Below are positions 8,315 to 16,708 of a stretch of 40,744 nt of DNA, piece after piece. Location of the stretch: the NCBI GenBank assembly GCA_016208905.1, contig JACQXG010000002.1:1-40744 (forward strand), given 5' to 3'. Source of the DNA: Nitrospirota bacterium (GTDB lineage Bacteria; Nitrospirota; Thermodesulfovibrionia; UBA6902). The translations under genes were made by a program, and so were the position numbers. Every line of letters begins with the position of its first letter. Within the stretch, counting starts at the first letter, position 1. Under the pieces are notes generated by a model. It made no database searches, was not told where the DNA came from, and saw only the letters and a list, made by a program, of their open reading frames with translations.

Positions 8315-8606
8315 TCCCAATACAGTATAAACTGATATGAGAAATCGAACTATCGCTGCATTGCGTAAAAAAACCCATAACTTGGGGTTTCTAACACATC
8401 ATATTTGAAGAAAAATTACATTAACTAGCTGTATTTATAGCATTCATGCTATTTCTATCAATGGCATTCTTCTTGCTTCGTAATTATTGAGATAAAATTC
8501 ATTACAATTTATTCATTATAAATAATATTAATTTTTAGCATTAGAATATTCTCAATATGCTATATGATTTGGATAGGTGATATAATTTTTTTACGAGGCG
8601 CATTAT
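8315..8606 (+). other. Intergenic spacer, AT-rich, with a -10 box for the next gene
   Basis: A weak hairpin AAACCC-8-GGGTTT (8371-8390) follows bioW and may act as a weak terminator. A TATAAT (8581-8586) lies 20 nt before the ATG of the secreted protein and GAGG (8594-8597) is its ribosome-binding site. I see no gene here. Confidence 0.45.
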
Positions 8607-11600
8607 ATGAAATTAATAGCTGAACCATGCAGATATTTCAGGATAAATTTTATAGGCTTCTTGTTCATTTTCCTGTTTAATTTCATAAACTATGCCCCAT
8701 CGTTTGCTCAGCAGACAGTGGGTATGCCTCTCTATGACCGGCTGAATCCCATATCAGTTACCGTGAATGCGCCTACAGATGTTGCTCTGGATTCTGATGA
8801 AAACGTTTATATCGTGGAGTCCATCAATCATCGGCTTCTTGTTTTCAGCCAGAGCGGTCAATACAAGAACACCAAGATAGGACTGAGCAAACCGCTCTGT
8901 GTAGCAGTTGATAATGCAGGAAAAATATATATCGGCAATGACAACAGCAATAATGTTGAGGTTTATGACAGCGGATTAAACCCGTTTCCTATGCCGGGGT
9001 CGGTATCAGGAACAAATGTGCTTGGCGCGGGAAACGGAGAATTTTCCCAGCCCAATTCAATTGATATAGACAATAATGGAAATATTTATGTTGTAGATTA
9101 TGCAGAGAACAGCGTGAAAGTGTATTCTTCTGATGGTAGTTATGATCATTGCTATGGCTGTCCGGCAAATGGAAACGGCCAGTTTGCATATCCGTCATCA
9201 ATAGTAATAGATAAATCAACTCAGGAAGTTATTATTCTTGATCATCCATTAACTCAAATGCCGTCCGGTCTGGTAAAAGCCGGAAGAATACAAACATTTC
9301 AGGTTAACGGTTCGGTCTGGACATTTCAGAGGAGTTTCAGTAATTATGGTGATGTTGAGGGACAGATGAATAAACCTCAGGGCGTAGAGGTAGATGATGC
9401 AGGAAGGGTGTATGTAACTGACGCACAATATCATATAATTTATGTATACGACAATAATCCAGGCCAGTATTTCGGGAGCTATCTCGGAAAGATTACTGAT
9501 ACTGTCAATCCAATGAGGACACCCTTGGGTATAGTCAGAGGCAACAGCAATAGACTATACACCGCGTCTCTTAATACAAGGAAAATAGAAATTTACGGGC
9601 TGGTTCCTTACACAAATATGGAAATAGTGCCCTTGTCCCTTTCATTTCAGGGTCTGCAATACAGTAATAACCCGGCTGCACAGAGCGTTGAAATAAGAAA
9701 TAACGGAACACAAGTACTTAACTGGACGGCGTCGACTAATGATAACTGGATAACACTTTCGGAAACTTCAGGGTCAATAGCCATATCTTCCACGTTAACA
9801 TTGAGTATAGGAGTCGACATTACCGGCCTTACACCGGGGATACACACAGGAAGCATAAGCATAAGCTCAGCATCAGGTGCAGCAGAAACAGTGAATGTTA
9901 ATCTGACCTTAATTTCAAACCCCCCTATTGCTCATACAGGCGGCCCATATTCGGGTATTGAGGGGCAGGCCATATTACTTGATGCCTCAAATTCCAGAGG
10001 GGGCATTGTCCTTTATCAATGGGACATAAATTATGACGGTGTAACGGACTCGTACGAGTACAGTTCATCGTCACCCACTCAATCACATACTTATAATCAG
10101 TCTGGTACCTATGTTATAAAATTGAAGGTTACAAATCAGCTTGATTTAACAGACGAATCATTGACTACAGCATATATAGAAGCTGCTTTGCCGGCAGCGA
10201 ATTTTTCAGCGAATACAACAAGCGGAGCTGCGCCTCTTACGGTGACGTTCACCAACAGTTCCACCGGCTACAACCAGCCTTTAACCTATGCCTGGGACTT
10301 TGACAACAACGGAACAGTTGATTCAGCAGGTCAGAACCCGTCCTATAGTTTTACAACTCCGGGTATATACACAGTAAAACTTACAGTCACGGATTCGGAT
10401 GGGAACCAGGACACGATGTTAAGGATGGGATACATAACTGTATATGCAGATGCTGACGGTGATGGTTATCCTTCAAATATTGACTGCAATGACAATGACC
10501 CTGCTGTCAATCCCGGCGCTGCGGAAATTCACGGCAACTGTATTGATGATGACTGCAATGCCGCTACAGCTGACAGCAGCAGTAATGGCGACTGGGCCAT
10601 AGAATGCGTTGACGGCAGCGGAGATGTTGGCTCCTATACCTCTGTTGCCGGTGTTTCAGCTCACTCCAGTTACTATGACGCCACAAATGGATTTCTTAAA
10701 TACTCCTATAAAAACGGTACGTCATGGAATAATGAAACCGTAGACAGCTCAGCCGATGCAGGCATGTATTCTTCAATGGCAGTGGAATCTAACGGCAACG
10801 TTAACATAAGTTATTATGATGCAGCAAATGGCGATCTTAAATATGCCATAGGAACATCCGGGGCTTTTTCCACAGAAACCGTAGACAGTTCAGCTAATGT
10901 GGGAATGTATTCTTCAATAGCTGTCGAAGCTGACGGTACTGTGCACATCAGTTATTACGATGCAGTAAATGGCGATCTTAAATATGCCAGGGGAACAACC
11001 GGGGCTTTTTCTACTGAAACCGTAGACAGTTCAGCTAATGTGGGAATGTATTCTTCAATAGCAGTGGAATCTAACGGTACAGTACACATCAGTTATTATG
11101 ATGCAGCAAATGGCGATCTTAAATATGCCAGGGGAACAACCGGGGTTTTTTCTACTGAAACCATAGACAGTTCAGCCAATGCGGGAATGTATTCTTCAAT
11201 GGCAGTGGAATCTAACGGTACTGTGCACATCAGTTATTACGATGCAGTAAATGGCGATCTTAAATATGCCAAAGGAACGTCCGGGGCTTTCTCTACTTTA
11301 ACAGTTGACAGCGCAGGTAATGTTGGAGAGCATTCTGCTATTGCAATGACAACAGATGGCATTGTACACATCACTTATTATGACGCAGCAAATAGCGTCC
11401 TCAAGTATGCAGTTGGGACATCCAGTGCCTTTAGCAAAGAGATTGTTGACAGTTCAAATAATGTGGGGAAATATTCTTCAATAGAGGTAACATCCGGCCG
11501 TCTGGTACACATCAACTATTACGATTCATCTAACAGCAATCTCAAACATGCCTCTATGACCTATACTGATTCAGATGCTGACAGGATGCCTGACAGGAGG

Positions 11601-11858
11601 GATAACTGTGCTCAGACATTCAATCCCGGCCAGCAGGACACCGACGGCGACGGATATGGCAACATCTGCGATGCAGACCTTGATAATGACGGCGTGGTAG
11701 GATTTATGGACTTTAACGTATTTAAGGCAGCGTGGTTGTCTCTTCCATCATCCGGGAACTGGAATCCTGACGCTGATCTTGATTCTGATAATGCGGTAGG
11801 ATTCAAAGATTTTAATGTCTTTAAAGGGCGCTGGCTGACTATCGCGCCATGGTATTAA
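8607..11858 (+). CDS. Large secreted NHL/BACON/PKD/MopE/dockerin-type protein
   Basis: This 1083-aa exported protein has a long signal peptide ending SFAQQ. The order of parts is: five or six NHL beta-propeller repeats (about 45-330; for example APTDVALDSDENVYIVES and SQPNSIDIDNNGNIYVVDY), a BACON-like Ig domain (about 340-440), two PKD domains (about 445-610, with YQWDINYDG and YAWDFDNNG), a MopE-type metal-binding motif (about 615-650: DADGDGYPSNIDCNDNDP, then CIDDDCN), about seven 47-aa repeats (SYYDAANGDLKYA type, about 675-985), and a Ca-binding DTDGDG segment with a paired dockerin-like motif (DLDNDGVVGFMDF and DLDSDNAVGFKDF) at the end. It is probably a surface or extracellular scaffold or adhesion protein. 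No cohesin or cellulase is nearby, so a cellulosome role is not supported. Confidence 0.85.
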   Translation: MKLIAEPCRYFRINFIGFLFIFLFNFINYAPSFAQQTVGMPLYDRLNPISVTVNAPTDVALDSDENVYIVESINHRLLVFSQSGQYKNTKIGLSKPLCVAVDNAGKIYIGNDNSNNVEVYDSGLNPFPMPGSVSGTNVLGAGNGEFSQPNSIDIDNNGNIYVVDYAENSVKVYSSDGSYDHCYGCPANGNGQFAYPSSIVIDKSTQEVIILDHPLTQMPSGLVKAGRIQTFQVNGSVWTFQRSFSNYGDVEGQMNKPQGVEVDDAGRVYVTDAQYHIIYVYDNNPGQYFGSYLGKITDTVNPMRTPLGIVRGNSNRLYTASLNTRKIEIYGLVPYTNMEIVPLSLSFQGLQYSNNPAAQSVEIRNNGTQVLNWTASTNDNWITLSETSGSIAISSTLTLSIGVDITGLTPGIHTGSISISSASGAAETVNVNLTLISNPPIAHTGGPYSGIEGQAILLDASNSRGGIVLYQWDINYDGVTDSYEYSSSSPTQSHTYNQSGTYVIKLKVTNQLDLTDESLTTAYIEAALPAANFSANTTSGAAPLTVTFTNSSTGYNQPLTYAWDFDNNGTVDSAGQNPSYSFTTPGIYTVKLTVTDSDGNQDTMLRMGYITVYADADGDGYPSNIDCNDNDPAVNPGAAEIHGNCIDDDCNAATADSSSNGDWAIECVDGSGDVGSYTSVAGVSAHSSYYDATNGFLKYSYKNGTSWNNETVDSSADAGMYSSMAVESNGNVNISYYDAANGDLKYAIGTSGAFSTETVDSSANVGMYSSIAVEADGTVHISYYDAVNGDLKYARGTTGAFSTETVDSSANVGMYSSIAVESNGTVHISYYDAANGDLKYARGTTGVFSTETIDSSANAGMYSSMAVESNGTVHISYYDAVNGDLKYAKGTSGAFSTLTVDSAGNVGEHSAIAMTTDGIVHITYYDAANSVLKYAVGTSSAFSKEIVDSSNNVGKYSSIEVTSGRLVHINYYDSSNSNLKHASMTYTDSDADRMPDRRDNCAQTFNPGQQDTDGDGYGNICDADLDNDGVVGFMDFNVFKAAWLSLPSSGNWNPDADLDSDNAVGFKDFNVFKGRWLTIAPWY
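10767..11330 (+). repeat. 141-bp near-identical tandem repeats inside the secreted protein
   Basis: Four copies begin at 10767, 10908, 11049 and 11190, each exactly 141 bp (47 codons), starting tattcttcaat. They are almost identical at the DNA level; copies outside this block (before 10767 and after 11330) are more diverged. This indicates recent duplication or gene conversion. Confidence 0.9.
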
Positions 11859-11913
11859 AATTAAGGCACCGGCATCTCAGTTAAATCTTCTTCGTAAGTG
11901 CCAGTCTTCGGCT

Positions 11914-12416
11914 TTGGTTACGATCTGCACCTTATCGTCAGCAATACTGGTTCTGCTTTCCGCCTGCTCAGGAAATGATCCGGTCAAGGAATATTTCCAG
12001 TCTCATGAAATGACTTATCCTGCAGATGTCACTGGTGTTGAATTGTTGGGTATTAAATATATCGGAATCAAAAGGGATGAACTTGCATCTGCAGAGGCGA
12101 GAGAGTTTGTTGAAGAGGGAATAATGTTTGTTAAGGAATATTTCCAGGAAGAAAATGTGGAATCCCTGATGCCGGGGATTGCTGCAATAATTGTCAGCAA
12201 ACCAGTGCTGTTCAAGGATGAATCAGGAGAAGCAGGATTAATGGTATCAGTATCCGGATTCGGGACAGGGGCTCTTGACAGCAGGATTAAGCTTAAAGTT
12301 GAGAGGATGGGGAAGGACAAGAGTCTCTGGAAAGTGGGGAACTTTGCATATTTTAACCGCAATGAATTTTACAAGTGGCAATTCGGCGGCTGGGTTTATA
12401 AACAGACACTGAGTAA

Positions 12417-12429
<13 letters not shown>
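11914..12429 (+). CDS. Predicted lipoprotein of unknown function
   Basis: The protein has 171 aa from a TTG at 11914. The N-terminus, ICTLSSAILVLLSACSGNDP, is a lipoprotein signal with the Cys in LSAC. The rest is a mixed alpha/beta domain with no motif I recognise; the C-terminal half (SGFGTGALDSRIKLKVER, then SLWKVGNFAYF) looks like a small beta-sandwich of the kind found in periplasmic lipoproteins. The start is uncertain: there is no Shine-Dalgarno site, and the frame is open upstream into the previous gene. The stop codon (12427-12429) lies inside the 3' end of the convergent tRNA-Ala gene, so the last residues are tRNA-encoded. It follows the large secreted protein by 55 nt and may be co-transcribed with it. 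Confidence 0.65.
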
Positions 12430-12492
<63 letters not shown>

Positions 12493-12502
12493 GTAAAAAA
12501 GC

Positions 12503-12624
12503 CTTCAGCATACAGTTCACAGCAATCAGTCATAAAATCAGGCCCGCTTCTAACGTTACAGATGATATTATAATTGAAGATAAATTGTAAATAATAAAGA
12601 CTTGCGGCTGAATGCTGACAGCTT
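12503..12624. repeat. Inverted pair of heptamer-period repeats beside tRNA-Ala
   Basis: At 12503-12530 four seven-base units (CTTCAGC, ATACAGT, TCACAGC, AATCAGT) keep CA(G) in register. At 12605-12624 the reverse type appears (CGGCTGA, ATGCTGA, CAGCTT). The two arms can pair imperfectly. The same family and layout occur at 27426-27492. Confidence 0.65.
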
Positions 12625-12633
12625 CCGGTCAAA

Positions 12634-12663
12634 TTGACGCCTATCTTTTTGTTTAGGTATTAT
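12634..12663 (+). promoter_or_regulatory. Promoter for tamB and following genes
   Basis: TTGACG (12634-12639), an 18-nt spacer and TATTAT (12658-12663) lie 27 nt upstream of the tamB ATG. The leader contains a weak AAGAG ribosome-binding site. Confidence 0.55.
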
Positions 12664-12690
12664 ACCATTTGGTGTTTTAAGAGTTAAAAT

Positions 12691-15600
12691 ATGATAAGTA
12701 AAAAAAGCAAAAAAGTTAGAGTGGCAACTATTATTGGATCGATTATACTGTCTGTTGGCATTCTGTTTTTTCTTCTCAGAGGCCCCTATTTATCAAATTC
12801 AATAAAAAGAATTCTTATCCCTGTGCTTGAAAATGCCACGCAGGAAAGAATAATTATCGATAAGGCGGTCATCAATCTTTTTCCCTTCTACGTGCAGGTC
12901 AAGGGGTTTAAACTCTTTGACAAAGACGGAAACAGGCTTCTCTGGATCACCAAGACGCGGGCTTATATTGATTTGCTGGGTTTGGTGTCAAGGGAGATAA
13001 GAATAAGGAAATTGACATTAAAGGAGCCCGACCTGATTGCGGGCGGAAACGATCTTCAGCGGATAATGGAAAACCTGAAAAAATCGGACCTTGTTGGAGA
13101 AGAGGGGAAATACAGGGTAAGCCTGAAAAATATTCAACTGACGGACGGTAATGTGGTATACATCAGCGCAGATAAACTGTCTGGCATTACAGGGAGCGGC
13201 CTGTATCTGGACATGGTCCCGAAAGGCATATCCTCAACGATAACCGTATTACTGAAAAATGGGACATTGAAATTGGCGGACCAATCGGAACTGGAAGGAA
13301 GTTTTGACGGAAAGATAAAGATCAAAAATAACAGGATTGAAGTGGCAGGAATAAATATCTACTCATCAGATTCTTCTTTTTCAGCTGATGGTGAAATATT
13401 TTTTTCCGATGAAGGGAAAATTGAAGACGGCAGTCTTTCAGTTAAAGCAAAGATCTATGCGTCCACTATAAATAAAATATATTCCCTGAAACAGAAAAAA
13501 GACGGGGAGCTGTCTCTTGAAGGTTCTGTCAGACTGGTACGGCGCGATGATTCAAAGTGGCCCGGATTTGATCTTGATTTAAAAACCGACAGCCGGTTTT
13601 ATCTTGAAACATTAATGGAGATAATACAAGTCGATGAAAATATTACAGGCGAGCTTTCTGTAAATGGGACGATTAAGGGTATTTATCCTGATATCGTGGG
13701 TGAAGGCGATGCGAAACTTAAAAATGCCATGCTGGCCACCCTGCCACTTGATGATGTGGAAGGAGAATTAACTTATAAAGACAAGAAGTTTGCTTTAAAC
13801 GGTTTTAAGGCGCAAACATACAATGGGACGATTGAAGGAGATGGCCATATAATGATTCCCAGCGCGGATTATGTGGCTGATGTCCATATCAGTGACATCA
13901 ACAGCCCTCAGTTCTTCAGGTATATAGAATGGGAGCCGCCGTTCCCGGAAGGTAAAATTTCCGGAGACTTCAAACTTAATTATGAGAACGGACATGATAT
14001 TGAAGTGATCGCCGATGTTAATTATAGCAATACGTCACATAAGGAAGGGAATGTATGGGACAGGCTCTCCTCTGCCGGAGCTGCAGTTGAATTGAGGGAC
14101 AATATTCTATGGCTCAAGGATTCATTCCTTTCCGCTGACAGTACAAAACTGTTTCTTGATGGAATCATAGATCTCAATAAGGAAACTCTGGACCTGAATC
14201 TGAAGCTGAACAGCGGGGATGTCTCTGATTTGACAGCCCCTTATTATACAGGGGTGTCTGCTCCGGTCAGTTTCGAGGGCACTGCAAAGGGGCCTGCCTC
14301 AGACCCTGAGATAAGAGGAAAGGCTGCATCGGAATCCGGCAGTGTCCATGGTATAAAATTTACAAAGGCATCTGCCGATCTGATATACAGGATCAGCTCT
14401 CTATCAGTTGACCGGCTGGTAATAAATCAGGATGGCGCAGAATGCAATGCATCAGGGGCAATCGACTTTAGAAAAGCAGATGGACTTTTTTTGTTCAGGG
14501 CCCCTTATTACAAGGCAAAAGCCGAGTTAACGAATGTAAATATCAGGCCCTTTATTAACGTATTTTATAAAGAGATTCCGGTGTCAGGACGTGTTAGCGG
14601 CAAGGTCTCATTTGAGGGTCATCCGGATAATTTTGTCAGTCCAGGTGAATTGAGCATAGTAAGCGGAGATATATATGGCCAGCAAGTAGACAAAGTCGCC
14701 GTTAATTATGAACTGCGGCCGAAAGAAATAGAATTCAGGTCATTAAAAGCATATAGGTCTAAATCGAATCTTGAGGCAAAAGGGACTTTATTTTTTAATA
14801 AAAACTTTAATATCTCAGTCTTATCGGAGAAGATTCAATTACAGGACATCTCAGCATTCAATCATTTTCATTATCCTGTTGATATTATCTTTGGACTTGA
14901 TCTGAAAGGATCAGGGTCAATCGATAATCCGGAACTGAAATTTGCAGCGACTATCGATGAAACACTGCTTAAAGGCGTGCCCGCCGGGAAAGGCGCTGTA
15001 ACAGGAACACTTAAGAACAAAAAACTCGATGCTGAGGGAAGCTTGATTGACGGCCTGGTCAAGGCTGATGCAGGCGTGCTCTTTGCAGACAGGATATCAT
15101 GGAATGTAAATTCAAAATTTAATAAAGGCAGATACGACTTCCTGCTGGCGGGCTTTTTAAAAGAAGTCCCGGAGGATTTCCTGGTTTCCCTGGAAGGCGG
15201 CGTGAAACTGGACGGCAGGGGGGACAAAATTACAGTGAGATCAAAATTTAATTACGCGGCCCTGAGTTTGTACGGATACGATTTTATAAACAGGGAAGAT
15301 ATTGATATTGAGTTTAACGGTAAAGAACTCCGGATTAAATCCTTTTTTCTGACCGGCAAAGATGCTGATTTATTTGCAGAGGGCACCGTAAATATTTTCA
15401 ACGGGTACAACATGCATTTGAAAGGTAATATGGAAATTGCTCCTCTGAGGGTATTGAATGATAAAATTACGTCGTTAAGAGGACGTGGCGGTTTTGAAGT
15501 TGATATAACAGGGCCATGGAAGAGGCCGGAAGTTGATGGACAGGTAAATATAAGCGATGCAACTGTGTCATTGTCGGGTGTCCCTTACAAAATCGGTCCT

Positions 15601-16683
15601 GTAAACGGCACGTGTTTTTTGAAAAAAGAGCGGATTGCATTTGATTCAATCAGCGCCAAATTTGCCGGCGGCACCATAGTCATGTCCGGAGCAGGACATC
15701 TTGATGGACTGTCTTTTAAGAGATTTTTTATGTCTGCTGATTTCAATGGAATTAAAATAAAACCGGTGGAAGGTCTCAGCGCGGCTTTGGATGGAAGACT
15801 GTTCTATGAGAATTCTTCAAAGGGGTCCAGTGTGACAGGAAATATTGACATCAAAAGGGCCCGGTATACAAAAAGGGTCGAATGGAAAAGCTGGCTGTTC
15901 GGCCTCAAGGAGATTGACAAGAAGAAGGCCGAATATCCGGAATTTCTTGCAAAAACTTTATTGAATGTACACATCAAAGGCACTGACAATATTATCATTG
16001 ACAACAATATTGCCAGAACACCCGTTAAAATAGCGCTCAATCTTACGGGGAGTGTCGCGCGCAGGGGACTGATGGGCAGAATTGAGGCACATGAAGGCAC
16101 GGTATATTTTAGAAGTAATGAATTTAATATCCTTGACGGCAGCAGTGTGGATTTTGTGGAACCAAACCGCATTGCTCCTGTTTTTCATATTATCGCAGAT
16201 ACATATATTAGTAATTATTACGTTAAGCTTACCCTGGACGGTACAATGGACAAATTCACTTTGTCCCTCTTTTCAGATCCCCCTCTGTCGGAAACGGACA
16301 TACTTGCTTTACTGACGGTAGGCCAGACAGGCAAGGATGTGAAGGGAATTGAAAGCGGCATTGCCGCAGGTGAGGCTGCAGCCGTTATTACAGGCGTTAT
16401 TCAGGATACAGTGGAGGAGAAGTTTCAATTTTACACCGGTGTTGAAAGATTTGAGATTGAACCGCACACGACTACAGGGGGGGCGTCTGTTCCCAAGGTA
16501 ACTATCGGCAAGCGGTTATTTGAGAACAAATTGTTCGTGACATATTCCACACCTATAGGAACGTCGGAAGAAAGTGTGGTCAAGCTTGAGTATAAGATCG
16601 ATAAAAATATTTCCGTTGTCGGCTCCAGAAATGAGATCGGCAGCGCAGGGGTCGATCTGAAATACAAATTTGAATTCAAATAA
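12691..16683 (+). CDS. tamB: TamB-like inner-membrane/periplasmic protein (AsmA/DUF490)
   Basis: This 1330-aa protein has one N-terminal membrane anchor (about residues 9-28) and a long, repetitive beta-strand periplasmic body of the AsmA/TamB type. That family forms a lipid- or substrate-conducting bridge between inner and outer membranes. The C-terminal DUF490 signature is clear: FTLSLFSDPPLSETDILALL followed by TVGQTGKD, then VTIGKRLFENKLFVTYSTPI and YKIDKNISVVGSRNE. Length is close to E. coli TamB (about 1260). It directly precedes an Omp85-family gene, with 25 nt between the stop and the chosen start, matching the classic TamA/TamB pairing although the order is reversed. The start is the first ATG of a good anchor sequence. 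Confidence 0.88.
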   Translation: MISKKSKKVRVATIIGSIILSVGILFFLLRGPYLSNSIKRILIPVLENATQERIIIDKAVINLFPFYVQVKGFKLFDKDGNRLLWITKTRAYIDLLGLVSREIRIRKLTLKEPDLIAGGNDLQRIMENLKKSDLVGEEGKYRVSLKNIQLTDGNVVYISADKLSGITGSGLYLDMVPKGISSTITVLLKNGTLKLADQSELEGSFDGKIKIKNNRIEVAGINIYSSDSSFSADGEIFFSDEGKIEDGSLSVKAKIYASTINKIYSLKQKKDGELSLEGSVRLVRRDDSKWPGFDLDLKTDSRFYLETLMEIIQVDENITGELSVNGTIKGIYPDIVGEGDAKLKNAMLATLPLDDVEGELTYKDKKFALNGFKAQTYNGTIEGDGHIMIPSADYVADVHISDINSPQFFRYIEWEPPFPEGKISGDFKLNYENGHDIEVIADVNYSNTSHKEGNVWDRLSSAGAAVELRDNILWLKDSFLSADSTKLFLDGIIDLNKETLDLNLKLNSGDVSDLTAPYYTGVSAPVSFEGTAKGPASDPEIRGKAASESGSVHGIKFTKASADLIYRISSLSVDRLVINQDGAECNASGAIDFRKADGLFLFRAPYYKAKAELTNVNIRPFINVFYKEIPVSGRVSGKVSFEGHPDNFVSPGELSIVSGDIYGQQVDKVAVNYELRPKEIEFRSLKAYRSKSNLEAKGTLFFNKNFNISVLSEKIQLQDISAFNHFHYPVDIIFGLDLKGSGSIDNPELKFAATIDETLLKGVPAGKGAVTGTLKNKKLDAEGSLIDGLVKADAGVLFADRISWNVNSKFNKGRYDFLLAGFLKEVPEDFLVSLEGGVKLDGRGDKITVRSKFNYAALSLYGYDFINREDIDIEFNGKELRIKSFFLTGKDADLFAEGTVNIFNGYNMHLKGNMEIAPLRVLNDKITSLRGRGGFEVDITGPWKRPEVDGQVNISDATVSLSGVPYKIGPVNGTCFLKKERIAFDSISAKFAGGTIVMSGAGHLDGLSFKRFFMSADFNGIKIKPVEGLSAALDGRLFYENSSKGSSVTGNIDIKRARYTKRVEWKSWLFGLKEIDKKKAEYPEFLAKTLLNVHIKGTDNIIIDNNIARTPVKIALNLTGSVARRGLMGRIEAHEGTVYFRSNEFNILDGSSVDFVEPNRIAPVFHIIADTYISNYYVKLTLDGTMDKFTLSLFSDPPLSETDILALLTVGQTGKDVKGIESGIAAGEAAAVITGVIQDTVEEKFQFYTGVERFEIEPHTTTGGASVPKVTIGKRLFENKLFVTYSTPIGTSEESVVKLEYKIDKNISVVGSRNEIGSAGVDLKYKFEFK

Positions 16684-16708
16684 AAGAATGAGAAACAGAA
16701 AGTGGTCA

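Noticed and set aside
8371-8390. Hairpin AAACCC/GGGTTT after bioW as a firm terminator
   Set aside because: The stem is only 6 bp and lacks a U-tract on the plus strand, so it is kept only as a weak possibility.
10767-11330. Regular repeats that could suggest a CRISPR array
   Set aside because: Repeats are contiguous, in frame and protein-coding, without unique spacers. The heptamer arrays also lack spacers.
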